Below are positions 24,512 to 31,803 of a DNA stretch of 33,874 nucleotides, in pieces. Below the pieces are notes generated by a model that did no database searches, was not told the origin of the DNA, and saw only the letters and a list, made by a program, of their open reading frames with translations. Numbering within the stretch: the stretch's first letter is position 1; each line of letters begins with the position of its first letter. The stretch comes from Actinomycetota bacterium. GTDB taxonomy: Bacteria > Actinomycetota > Acidimicrobiia > Acidimicrobiales > BP-101. The translations under genes and the position numbers were made by a program. The DNA lies in NCBI GenBank assembly GCA_030838265.1, contig JAUTXA010000245.1:1-33874 (forward strand). The letters are read 5' to 3'.

Positions 24512-25794
24512 GACACCTCGAACTGGGCAAAGCGATTGGCGCCGGCGTCGTCGAGACGAGCGCGCAGGCGGGTGCCCGTGGCCTCGTGAGCCTCGGTGAT
24601 GACTTCGCCCTCGCGGTGGACGGCCGCCACCACATCACCCCGATCGAACGGGACGAGGAGCTCGATCACCCGGTCGAGGGCGCGCAGCCGGTCGCCGACC
24701 GTCTCGAGCAGGCCCTCGATGCCCTCACCGCTGAGGGCCGAGAGGTAGACCGAACCGGGTTGGCGGCCGGCCAGGCGCTTGGCCTCGGTGGTGATGTCGG
24801 CCTTGTTGTAGGCCAGCAGCTCGGGCACGTCCTGCGCCCCGATCTCGGCCAGCACGGCCCGCACGGCGTCGATCTCGGCTTGGGGATCAGGGGCGGCGGA
24901 GTCGACGACATGGACCAGAAGATCGGACTCACCCACCACCTCGAGCGTGGAACGGAAGGCCTCGACCAGCTGGTGGGGCAGCTTCCGGATGAAGCCGACG
25001 GTGTCGGAGAGGACGACGCTCTCGCCACCGGGCAGGTCGAGGCGCCGGGTACGCGGGTCGAGGGTGGCGAAGAGGCGGTCCTCGACGAGGACGCCGGCGT
25101 CCGTGAGCCGGTTGAGCAACGTCGACTTGCCGGCGTTGGTGTACCCCACCAGCGACACCGTGCGGTGCCGCGACCGGGCGCGGGACTTGCGCTGGGTTCG
25201 GCGGGTCAGGGTCAGCTGCTTGAGGTCGGCCTCGAGCTTGGTGACCCGGCGCAGCAGCCGCCGGCGATCGATCTCGAGCTGCGTCTCGCCCGGCCCCCTC
25301 GACCCGATCGGCGCCCGGGCCGCGCCGGCACCCATGGCGCCGGCCTGCTGGGAGAGCTGCTTGCCCCGGCCCCGCAGGCGGGGCAGGCGGTGACGGAGGA
25401 GGGCCAGCTCGACCTGGGCCTTGCCCTCTTGGGTCCTGGCGTTCTGGGCGAAGATGTCGAGGATGACGTCGGTGCGGTCGATGGCCGTGCGGCCCAGGAT
25501 CTTCTCGAGGTTGCGCTGCTGGGCGGGGCTCAGCTCGTCGTCGAACACGACCGTGTCGGAGTCGACCTCGAGCGAGAGCTCGTGCAGCTCTTGGGCCTTG
25601 CCCTTGCCGACGTAGGTGGCGGGGTCTGGGCGGTCGCGGCGCTGCAACACCCGACCCACCACGTCGGCGCCGGCGGTGTCGACCAGCAGGGCCAGCTCGT
25701 CGAGCGACTCCTCGACGTCGTCGGGACGCAGCGGAGGGATCACCACGCCGACCAGCACGATGCGCTCCCGGAAGGTGCGCTCGATCAGCGTCAT
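24508..25794 (-). CDS. hflX: Ribosome-associated GTPase HflX
   Basis: A 428-residue GTPase from ATG 25794, overlapping the dapF stop by 4 bases (ATGA). The N-terminal HflX domain includes ATYVGKGKAQEL and VVFDDELSPAQQRNLE. A glycine-rich signature follows (GSRGPGETQLEIDRR), then a basic coiled coil and the G domain: G1 GYTNAGKS (217-224), G3 DTVGFIRKLP, and G4 NKAD (near residue 320). HflX splits or rescues stalled ribosomes under stress. The miaA-dapF-hflX neighbourhood is conserved in actinobacteria. The open frame upstream of 25794 is shadow over dapF. Confidence 0.96.
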   Translation of the reverse strand: MTLIERTFRERIVLVGVVIPPLRPDDVEESLDELALLVDTAGADVVGRVLQRRDRPDPATYVGKGKAQELHELSLEVDSDTVVFDDELSPAQQRNLEKILGRTAIDRTDVILDIFAQNARTQEGKAQVELALLRHRLPRLRGRGKQLSQQAGAMGAGAARAPIGSRGPGETQLEIDRRRLLRRVTKLEADLKQLTLTRRTQRKSRARSRHRTVSLVGYTNAGKSTLLNRLTDAGVLVEDRLFATLDPRTRRLDLPGGESVVLSDTVGFIRKLPHQLVEAFRSTLEVVGESDLLVHVVDSAAPDPQAEIDAVRAVLAEIGAQDVPELLAYNKADITTEAKRLAGRQPGSVYLSALSGEGIEGLLETVGDRLRALDRVIELLVPFDRGDVVAAVHREGEVITEAHEATGTRLRARLDDAGANRFAQFEVS

Positions 25795-26561
25795 GGCGTC
25801 TCGACCTCGACCATGGCCACCCATTGGGTGGGGCCACTGAGGACGACGGTCTCGCCCACCTCGACGGTGAGGTCGCCGCCGGGGTTGTGAACGACAACCG
25901 GGCTGTCGACCAGGCCCCAGCCCACGGCGGCGGCCGCCACCGCGCACGAGCCCGTCCCGCAGGCCTCGGTGAGGCCGACCCCGCGCTCCCACACCCGCAT
26001 GGCGAGATGACCGCGGTCGACCACGCGAATGATCTCGACGTTGTGGTCGGGGCGCTGGTGACCGAGCGCCTCGAGGTCGAGGGCCGCGCTGCCGTCGTCG
26101 ACGAGCACGAGGTGGGGGTTGGCGATGGCGACCTCGGCCGACTGCGGGACGGGTCCGTCGCCGAGCGGCTCGACCTTGGCCGGACCCATGTCGACGCTGG
26201 CCCACCGCAGCCCGGGCGCCGTCTCGTGGCCGATGCGCACGGACCGAACGCCTTCGACCGTCGCCACCTCGAGCTCGGGCCCGGTGGCCACGCCGGCGTC
26301 GACCACGGCTTGGGCTACGCAGCGCATGCCGTTGCCGCTCATCTCGGCCTCGCCTCCGTCGGCGTTGCGCAGCTCGAAGCTCACGGCCGCACCGCCGCGG
26401 CCCCGCCCCACGCGGATGAGGCCGTCGGCGCCGACCCCGAGGTGGCGATCGCACAACGAGCGCGCCAGCTCGGCGGTGAGCGGGCGGCTCTCATCGAGGT
26501 CGAGATAGACGAGGAAGTCGTTGCCCAAGCCGTGGTGCTTCGACAACGTCAGTCGTGACAT
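25791..26561 (-). CDS. dapF: Diaminopimelate epimerase, first active-site Cys replaced by Ser
   Basis: A 256-residue epimerase from ATG 26561, overlapping the miaA end by 13 bases. Features: KHHGLGNDFLVYL, CDRHLGVGADGLI, FELRNADGGEAEMSGNGMRC and LTEACGTGSCAVAAAAV. The second catalytic cysteine is present (Cys201). The first, normally the Cys of the MCGNG motif, is Ser75 here, encoded by AGC; Cys81 lies six residues on. DapF interconverts LL- and meso-diaminopimelate by a two-base thiol mechanism. Either serine supports activity in this lineage, or the nearby cysteine compensates, or activity is altered. The rest of the protein is intact, and gene context supports the assignment. Confidence 0.92.
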   Translation of the reverse strand: MSRLTLSKHHGLGNDFLVYLDLDESRPLTAELARSLCDRHLGVGADGLIRVGRGRGGAAVSFELRNADGGEAEMSGNGMRCVAQAVVDAGVATGPELEVATVEGVRSVRIGHETAPGLRWASVDMGPAKVEPLGDGPVPQSAEVAIANPHLVLVDDGSAALDLEALGHQRPDHNVEIIRVVDRGHLAMRVWERGVGLTEACGTGSCAVAAAAVGWGLVDSPVVVHNPGGDLTVEVGETVVLSGPTQWVAMVEVETP

Positions 26562-27490
26562 CGGGCCCAGTCTCCCAGGAGGGCGGGAAGGAGGGCGACA
26601 GGATTGTCACCGGTGGCGTACCACCGGATGCGGGGGTCGCGGCGGAACCACACGCGCTGGCGCCGGGCGAAGGCCCTGGTGCGGCGGATCGTCTCGTCGA
26701 CCGCTTCGGACTCGCTGATCTCGCCGTCGAGATGACGGAGCAGCTCGTGGTACCCGAGGGCCTGGCGGGCCGTGCGCGACAGCCCGCCGTGGCGCTCGAC
26801 GACCGCCTGCACCTCGTCGAGCAGCCCGGCCGCCATCATCACCTCGACCCGTTCGGCGACCCGCTGGTTGACCACCGGACGGGGCAGCCACACCCCGGCC
26901 ATGCGGAACCGAGTGCCTCGGTGGGCCGACAGCCCCGGACCGTACGACGAGAAGGGCCGACTCGATCCCTCGGTCACTTCGAGGGCACGGATGATCCGGC
27001 GCCGGTTGGCGGGCTCGATCTTGGCCGCCGCCGCGGGGTCGGCCGCGGTCAGGCGACGGTGCAGCGCCGACGTGTCAGCCTCGGCCTCGAGGGCGGCCTT
27101 CACGTCGGGGTACTGGCCGGGGACGTCGAGATCGTCAGTGACCGCCCGCAGGTAGAGACCGGTGCCGCCCACCAGCAAGGCTCGGTGGCCCCTGCCCTCG
27201 ATCTCGGCGATGACGGCGGTCGCCTCCCGCTGGAAACGGCTGACCGAGTAGTCCTCGGTCGGGTCGGCGACGTCGAGCAGGTGGTGGCGCACCTCGGCCT
27301 GCTCGGCGGGCGACGGCTTGGCCGTGCCGATGTCCATCCCTCGGTAGACCTGCATCGAATCGACCGAGACGAGCTCGATGTCGGGGTGGCGGCGGGCCAC
27401 TTCGAGGGCCAGGGCCGACTTGCCCGATGCCGTGGTGCCGACGAGGGCGAGGTGAGTCGTGGTGGTGGTCGTCGTCTCGAAGGGCCTCAG
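26549..27490 (-). CDS. miaA: tRNA dimethylallyltransferase
   Basis: A 313-residue protein with a P-loop GTTASGKS (residues 18-25), VSVDSMQVYRGMDIGTAKPS, HHLLDVADPTEDYSVSRF, LLVGGTGLYLRAV, the EPANRRRIIRALEV motif and a C-terminal QRVWFRRDPRIRWY. It adds dimethylallyl to A37 of tRNAs reading UNN codons; the neighbouring MiaB then methylthiolates it. The start is unusual: no ATG, GTG or TTG lies in frame between the P-loop and far upstream inside miaB. The only reasonable candidate is CTG at 27490, overlapping the miaB stop (CTGA). It is in one transcript with miaB, dapF, hflX and dapC. Confidence 0.94.
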   Translation of the reverse strand: MRPFETTTTTTTHLALVGTTASGKSALALEVARRHPDIELVSVDSMQVYRGMDIGTAKPSPAEQAEVRHHLLDVADPTEDYSVSRFQREATAVIAEIEGRGHRALLVGGTGLYLRAVTDDLDVPGQYPDVKAALEAEADTSALHRRLTAADPAAAAKIEPANRRRIIRALEVTEGSSRPFSSYGPGLSAHRGTRFRMAGVWLPRPVVNQRVAERVEVMMAAGLLDEVQAVVERHGGLSRTARQALGYHELLRHLDGEISESEAVDETIRRTRAFARRQRVWFRRDPRIRWYATGDNPVALLPALLGDWARCHD

Positions 27491-28866
27491 CCGGCGGCCA
27501 CGGCGAGGGGGATGCGGGTCTTGTGCCGGGGGCGGGCCGTGACGGCGACGAGCTCGCCGACGAGGTGGTGCGGCGCCGCGCCCGTGATCACGACATCGGC
27601 GTAGGTGCCGGGCGCCAGCGGCTCGGATGGGAAGTGCACCAGCTTGTGCTGCCTCGTCCGGCCCGTCATCTGGGTGGCGTCGCGCCGGCTGGCGCCCTCG
27701 ACGACTACCTCCTCGGTGCGTCCCACCCGCCCACGGTGCTTGGCGAGGGCCGATCGTTCGAGGACGATCTTGAGGCGCTCGAAGCGCTCGGCGGTGACGT
27801 CGGCGGGGACGAAGCGGTCGGTGAAGGCGGCGGCCTCGGTGCCGGGCCGGGGCGAGAAGATGAACGTGTAGGCCGAGTCGAACTCGGCGGCGGCCGCCAC
27901 CTCGAGGGTGGCCTCGAAGTCGTCGTCGGTCTCGCCCGGGAAGCCCACGACGATGTCGGTGGTGACGGCCAAGTCGGGGGCGGCGGCCCGGGCTGCGGCC
28001 AGCTGGCGCAGGTAGCGCGAGGCCGTGTAGCCGCGGTGCATGGCGGCCAGGATGCGGTCGCTGCCCGACTGCAGGGGGTAGTGCAGGTGCTCGCACACGT
28101 TGGCCACCTCGGCCATGGCCGCGATGGTCTCGGGCCTCAGGTCCTTGGGGTGCGGGCTGGTGTAGCGCACCCGGCGGATCCCGTCGATCTGGCCCACGGC
28201 CCGGAGGAGCGATGCGAAAAGGGGGCCGCGCTTGGTCAGGTCCCGCCCATAGGAGTTGACGTTCTGGCCCAGGAGGGTGATCTCGGTGACCCCCTCGTCG
28301 GCCAGTGCCTTGATCTCGTCCACCAGCTCGTCGAAGGGCCGGCTGATCTCGACACCCCTGACGGCGGGGACGATGCAGAAGGCGCACTTGTTGTCGCACC
28401 CGATCTGGATCGTGACCCACGCCGACCATGTGGTGTCGCGGCGGACGGGCAGGGCGCTGGGGAAGGCCTCGGACTCCTCGAGGATCTCCATGATCGGGCC
28501 CTCGAGCTGTGATCGCCGCAGCAGGTCGGAGGCCGACGCCACGTTGTGGGTGCCGAACACGAGGTCGACAAAAGGCGCCCGTTGCTGGATCAGGCCCCGG
28601 TCCTTCTGGGCCATGCACCCCGCCACCGCGATCTGCAGGCCGGGCTTGGAGTCCTTCAGGGATTTGAGGTGGCCGAGGGTGCCGTACAGACGGTTGTCGG
28701 CGTTCTCCCGGATGGTGCAGGTGTTGAGCACCACCACATCGGCGCCGTCGACGCTCTCGGCCGAGACGTAGCCGTCGGCCTCGAGCAGGCCGGCCAGGCG
28801 CTCCGAGTCGTGCTCGTTCATCTGGCACCCGAAGGTGCGGATGAAGTAGGTGCGGGCCGGGCTCAC
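27487..28866 (-). CDS. miaB: tRNA-2-methylthio-N6-dimethylallyladenosine synthase
   Basis: A 459-residue radical-SAM methylthiotransferase from GTG 28866. The N-terminal cluster-binding cysteines are Cys14 (TFGCQMNEHD), Cys50 (LNTCTIRENA) and Cys84 (VAGCMAQKD). The radical-SAM triad is Cys157, Cys161 and Cys164 (GCDNKCAFCIVPAVRG). A C-terminal TRAM domain follows (about residues 390-455). It adds a methylthio group to i6A37 of tRNA, acting after MiaA. The two genes are coupled by a 4-base overlap. Only AAGGT directly abuts the start codon, so initiation context is poor or the start lies slightly elsewhere. Confidence 0.97.
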   Translation of the reverse strand: MSPARTYFIRTFGCQMNEHDSERLAGLLEADGYVSAESVDGADVVVLNTCTIRENADNRLYGTLGHLKSLKDSKPGLQIAVAGCMAQKDRGLIQQRAPFVDLVFGTHNVASASDLLRRSQLEGPIMEILEESEAFPSALPVRRDTTWSAWVTIQIGCDNKCAFCIVPAVRGVEISRPFDELVDEIKALADEGVTEITLLGQNVNSYGRDLTKRGPLFASLLRAVGQIDGIRRVRYTSPHPKDLRPETIAAMAEVANVCEHLHYPLQSGSDRILAAMHRGYTASRYLRQLAAARAAAPDLAVTTDIVVGFPGETDDDFEATLEVAAAAEFDSAYTFIFSPRPGTEAAAFTDRFVPADVTAERFERLKIVLERSALAKHRGRVGRTEEVVVEGASRRDATQMTGRTRQHKLVHFPSEPLAPGTYADVVITGAAPHHLVGELVAVTARPRHKTRIPLAVAAG

Positions 28867-28914
28867 ACCTTCAGGATAGGCGGCGGCCGACCCGGGTCCG
28901 CCCGTCGAAACCGC

Positions 28915-29310
28915 TCAGAGAACAGCAGCAGCGGGGCCGTCGACCGACGCCGCGATGGGCAGAACCGACTCTTCGTCGTCGACGGCGGCGGCGAGAGGCA
29001 TGCCGCCGTCGCGCACGTCGACCGTGATGCGGGTGGGCCCGGAGCGATGGTCACGGCCCTCGATGAGCAGCCGGATGGCGGTGCGGCTCTCGCCGTCGAT
29101 CTCGATGTCGGCGAAGGTCGGCACGCAGATCAGGTCGACGCCCGACGGGGCGACGTAGCCGCGCGCGATGGCGATGGCCTTGACGGCCTGGTTCAAGGCG
29201 CCGGCTCCGACGACCTGGACCTCGACCGAGCCGGACTGGCGAACGACGCCAGCCATGGCCCCGGCCACGCTGTTTGGGTTGGACTTGCTCGAGACTTTGA
29301 GGGTTTCCAC
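28915..29310 (-). CDS. spoVS: SpoVS-family protein with C-terminal extension
   Basis: GTG 29310 is preferred because the family begins with this sequence (METLKVSSKSNPNSVAGAMA) and GGAAGGA lies upstream. The first ~86 residues match SpoVS closely: VVGAGALNQAVKAIAIARGYV, APSGVDLICVP, then a DIEIDGESRTAIRLLIE strand. SpoVS is a small Alba-like fold protein needed for Bacillus sporulation and also found in non-sporulating bacteria; its molecular role is unsettled. At 131 residues this one carries about 45 extra residues, an acidic, low-complexity tail. It sits where recX usually follows recA. A hairpin separates it from recA, so it may have its own promoter. Confidence 0.9.
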   Translation of the reverse strand: METLKVSSKSNPNSVAGAMAGVVRQSGSVEVQVVGAGALNQAVKAIAIARGYVAPSGVDLICVPTFADIEIDGESRTAIRLLIEGRDHRSGPTRITVDVRDGGMPLAAAVDDEESVLPIAASVDGPAAAVL

Positions 29311-29401
29311 CGTGCGGGGTCCTTCCGGATCGCCTATGTGAAGGTTCGACGCGGCGTGCGTGGGTTCCTCCCTCGACCTCGTCGCTTTCCGGCAAATCGG
29401 T

Positions 29402-29416
29402 CGTATCTGCAATACG
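29402..29416. promoter_or_regulatory. Small inverted repeat upstream of spoVS
   Basis: CGTAT-N5-ATACG, a perfect 5-bp inverted repeat, lies about 90 bases before the spoVS start and just past the recA hairpin. It is a candidate operator or promoter element in an AT-richer patch. There is no known factor to assign. Confidence 0.3.
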
Positions 29417-29428
29417 CGGCTCAGCGCG

Positions 29429-29468
29429 CCGACACCACCCCTCCACATCAACGGAGGGGTGGTGTCGG
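29429..29468 (-). terminator. Perfect 16-bp hairpin after recA
   Basis: Arms 29429-29444 and 29453-29468 are exact reverse complements with an 8-base loop. The hairpin begins about 50 bases after the recA stop. There is no T-run on the recA strand, so it is either a U-less actinobacterial-style terminator or an mRNA-stabilising/attenuating structure between recA and spoVS. Confidence 0.65.
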
Positions 29469-29520
29469 ATCTCGCGCTTTTCGTCGGATTGGCTGGGGTT
29501 CAGCCGGAGTTGACCCGGTG

Positions 29521-31671
29521 TCAGTCGAGGCTGATGGGGGCGTCGAGGTCGATCTCGGACTCGATCGCCTCCCCTGCCCCCGCCGCCACCGTGGCTTCGT
29601 CGCCGGACCCCTTCAGGCCGGAGGCCACGCAGATGCGGTCGTACAGGGCGACCATCAGCTCGGGGTTCTCGAAGAGGAACTGCTTGGAGTTCTCCCGGCC
29701 CTGGCCCAGCTGCTCACCCTCGTAGGTGTACCAAGCCCCCGACTTCTTGATGATGCCCATGTCGGTGCCGACATCGAGGACCGAGCCCTCGCGGCTGATG
29801 CCCTTGCCGTACATGATGTCGAACTCGGCCTGCTTGAACGGGCTCGCTACCTTGTTCTTCACCACCTTGGCCCGGGTGCGGTTGCCCACCACCTCGACGC
29901 CGTCCTTGATGGACTCGATGCGACGGATGTCGATGCGGACCGACGAGTAGAACTTCAAGGCCCGACCACCCGGCGTTGTCTCGGGTGAGTTGTGGACCAT
30001 GACGCCGTCGACGAAGTAGTTGTGCGTGCCCTCGACCTCGATGTCGAAGCGGTGGGTGGCCCGTGACGGCGGCCGCACACCGATGGCGGTGATGGGCAGG
30101 GCCACAAGCTCCTGTCGCTCAGGGGCGAAGATTGGCTCGACCTTGAACTGGCCCCGGAACCGCGGCAACAGCTTGTAGTCCATCGACGGATGGATGAACG
30201 GAGCCACCAGGGCATGGAGCTTGGCCGTCTCGTCCTTCGGAAAACTGAGCACCGCCTTGCCGCCCCGGATGACGAGCTTCGGGCGGAGGTCCCACGTGTC
30301 GGCCAGGTAGTCGACCAGCCGCTGACGGGTCGTGGGTTCCATGGCCTCGATGCAGATCTCGGAGCGACCACTGCCGTCCTTGGTTCGTTCCTGCACGCCC
30401 TTGGCGCGCAGGGTGAAACCTCCGTCGTCCATGTACCAGATGGCGAGGGAGAGCGGCGTGAGCTGCTTGAGATAGTCGTGGCTCAAGACCTTCTTGCCCG
30501 CGACGTAGACGGCGTGGCGCAGCGCGGCCAGCTCAGGAAGCGGCTGGACGTCGAAGAAGACATCGCTCCTGGCGTTGGTCGAACGGCTCACGTGCACGTT
30601 GGCGAACAGCGACGCCTTCCAGTCGCCATAGGCGGTCTGCTTGACGCAGTGGCCCCAACGGAATCGTGCCCCGTGGCCACTCCGACTGGGCGACAGCGCA
30701 CCGTCACCCATGAGGCCGCCGTAGACCACCTCACGCTGGAAGTCGGAAAGTCGATGAGTCACCGACTGCAGCACGCGATCGCCGACTGCCAGCTCGCCGG
30801 CCTCCCGCCAGCCGCCGGGTGTGCGGATCTTGTGGTTGGGCGTGCACGCGAACTGGGCGCGCCCGTTGCCATTGGGCTTGGCCACGGTGAGCCGGAGGAA
30901 CTCGTCGGTGCGGCCGTTGTCGAACCAGTTGACGATCCTCTTGGGGACGACAGCGTCGAGCTTCGGGTCGTACGACAGGACCTCGACATCCATCTTCTGG
31001 TTGACGATCTTGCCGATCTTCTCTTGCGTGCCGTCGGCCAGGGTCACTCGGGTCTCATAGGAGAAGCACCCGAACATCACCCCTATCTTTTCTCGCAGCT
31101 GGTTGATGAAGATGCAGATGGTCGAGGACTTCGAGATGCTGCCCGTCAGCTTGCGCAGAGCCTGGGACATGAGGCGGGCCTGCAGGCCCATGTGGGAGTC
31201 GCCCATCTCGCCTTCGATCTCGGCCCGGGGTGTGAGGGCGGCGACCGAGTCGATGACGACAATGTCGAGCGCACCGGAGCGGATGAGCATGTCGGTGATC
31301 TCGAGGGCCTGCTCGCCCGTGTCGGGCTGGGAGATGAGCAGCTCGTCGATGTTCACGCCGATGGCGGTGGCATAGACCGGATCCATGGCGTGCTCGGCGT
31401 CGATGTAGGCGCACACACCGCCGTTGCGCTGGGCCTCGGCCACGGCGTGCATGGCGAGGGTCGACTTGCCTGAGGACTCGGGGCCGTAGATCTCGACGAT
31501 GCGCCCCCGAGGGAGACCGCCGATGCCGAGCGCCAAGTCGAGGGAGAGCGCCCCGGTGGGGATCGCCTCGATGTTCATGTGCAAGTTGTCGCCCATCCGC
31601 ATGACCGAGCCCTTGCCGAACTGCTTGTCGATCTGGCCCAGTGCTGCTTCGAGTGCCTTCTCTCGCTCCAT
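29521..31671 (-). CDS. recA: RecA recombinase precursor containing an intein
   Basis: A 716-residue precursor from ATG 31671 (GGGGAG 6 bases upstream). The extein (residues 1-201 and 562-716, 356 residues when spliced) is a normal RecA: Walker A GPESSGKST (63-71), ALDIVVIDSVAAL and FINQLREKIGVMFG, then SPETTPGGRALKFYSSVRID after the intein, and RAKVVKNKVASPFKQAEF. RecA forms filaments on single-stranded DNA, drives recombination and triggers LexA cleavage. The intein interrupts the loop L2 region (GVMFG/SPETT), so activity depends on protein splicing. The promoter carries a perfect SOS box. recX is not found downstream; spoVS follows instead. Confidence 0.97.
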   Translation of the reverse strand: MEREKALEAALGQIDKQFGKGSVMRMGDNLHMNIEAIPTGALSLDLALGIGGLPRGRIVEIYGPESSGKSTLAMHAVAEAQRNGGVCAYIDAEHAMDPVYATAIGVNIDELLISQPDTGEQALEITDMLIRSGALDIVVIDSVAALTPRAEIEGEMGDSHMGLQARLMSQALRKLTGSISKSSTICIFINQLREKIGVMFGCFSYETRVTLADGTQEKIGKIVNQKMDVEVLSYDPKLDAVVPKRIVNWFDNGRTDEFLRLTVAKPNGNGRAQFACTPNHKIRTPGGWREAGELAVGDRVLQSVTHRLSDFQREVVYGGLMGDGALSPSRSGHGARFRWGHCVKQTAYGDWKASLFANVHVSRSTNARSDVFFDVQPLPELAALRHAVYVAGKKVLSHDYLKQLTPLSLAIWYMDDGGFTLRAKGVQERTKDGSGRSEICIEAMEPTTRQRLVDYLADTWDLRPKLVIRGGKAVLSFPKDETAKLHALVAPFIHPSMDYKLLPRFRGQFKVEPIFAPERQELVALPITAIGVRPPSRATHRFDIEVEGTHNYFVDGVMVHNSPETTPGGRALKFYSSVRIDIRRIESIKDGVEVVGNRTRAKVVKNKVASPFKQAEFDIMYGKGISREGSVLDVGTDMGIIKKSGAWYTYEGEQLGQGRENSKQFLFENPELMVALYDRICVASGLKGSGDEATVAAGAGEAIESEIDLDAPISLD
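29989..31068 (-). mobile_element. RecA intein with LAGLIDADG homing endonuclease
   Basis: In-frame insertion of 360 codons within recA. It begins with Cys (CFSYETRVTLADGTQ, block A). Block B has CTPNHKIRTPGGW with the Thr-xx-His core. Two dodecapeptides of a LAGLIDADG endonuclease read YGGLMGDGAL and LAIWYMDDGGF. It ends with block F/G (RFDIEVEGTHNYFVDGVMVHN), and the next extein residue is Ser. All splicing residues (Cys1, block-B His, penultimate His, terminal Asn, Ser+1) are present, so splicing is expected. The insertion point matches the M. leprae RecA intein, not that of M. tuberculosis, whose intein lies later, at VVKN. Both endonuclease motifs keep an acidic residue, so it may be active. 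Confidence 0.95.
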
Positions 31672-31758
31672 CGGGAGCTCCCCTCTATCTCTGTCGGTTG
31701 GTTCGAGGTCCACCCTATGGAGGGGGTGTGACAAGAACGACGCTGCTGTACTTCCAGG

Positions 31759-31787
31759 AGTGTAATTCGAACGGTTGTTCGTGACAA
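31759..31787 (-). promoter_or_regulatory. recA promoter
   Basis: On the minus strand, TTGTCA (31782-31787) and TACACT (31759-31764) are separated by exactly 17 bases. This is a good housekeeping-sigma promoter, with an expected start near 31752 and a leader of about 80 bases. The SOS box lies wholly within the spacer. Confidence 0.7.
31768..31781. promoter_or_regulatory. SOS box of recA
   Basis: CGAAC-N4-GTTCG, a perfect match to the Gram-positive LexA consensus and preceded by T. It occupies the recA promoter spacer, so LexA and RNA polymerase cannot bind together. Confidence 0.9.
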
Positions 31788-31803
31788 CGATCCTCGTCGA
31801 ATT

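Noticed and set aside
24512..26454. Long frame extending hflX upstream across dapF
   Set aside because: The ATG at 25794 overlaps the dapF stop and begins the conserved protein; the rest is Arg/Gly-rich shadow of dapF.
31690..31705. tRNA T-loop-like GGTTCGAGGTCC in the recA leader
   Set aside because: No acceptor stem, D-arm or anticodon arm can be folded around it; it is an isolated match in the untranslated leader.
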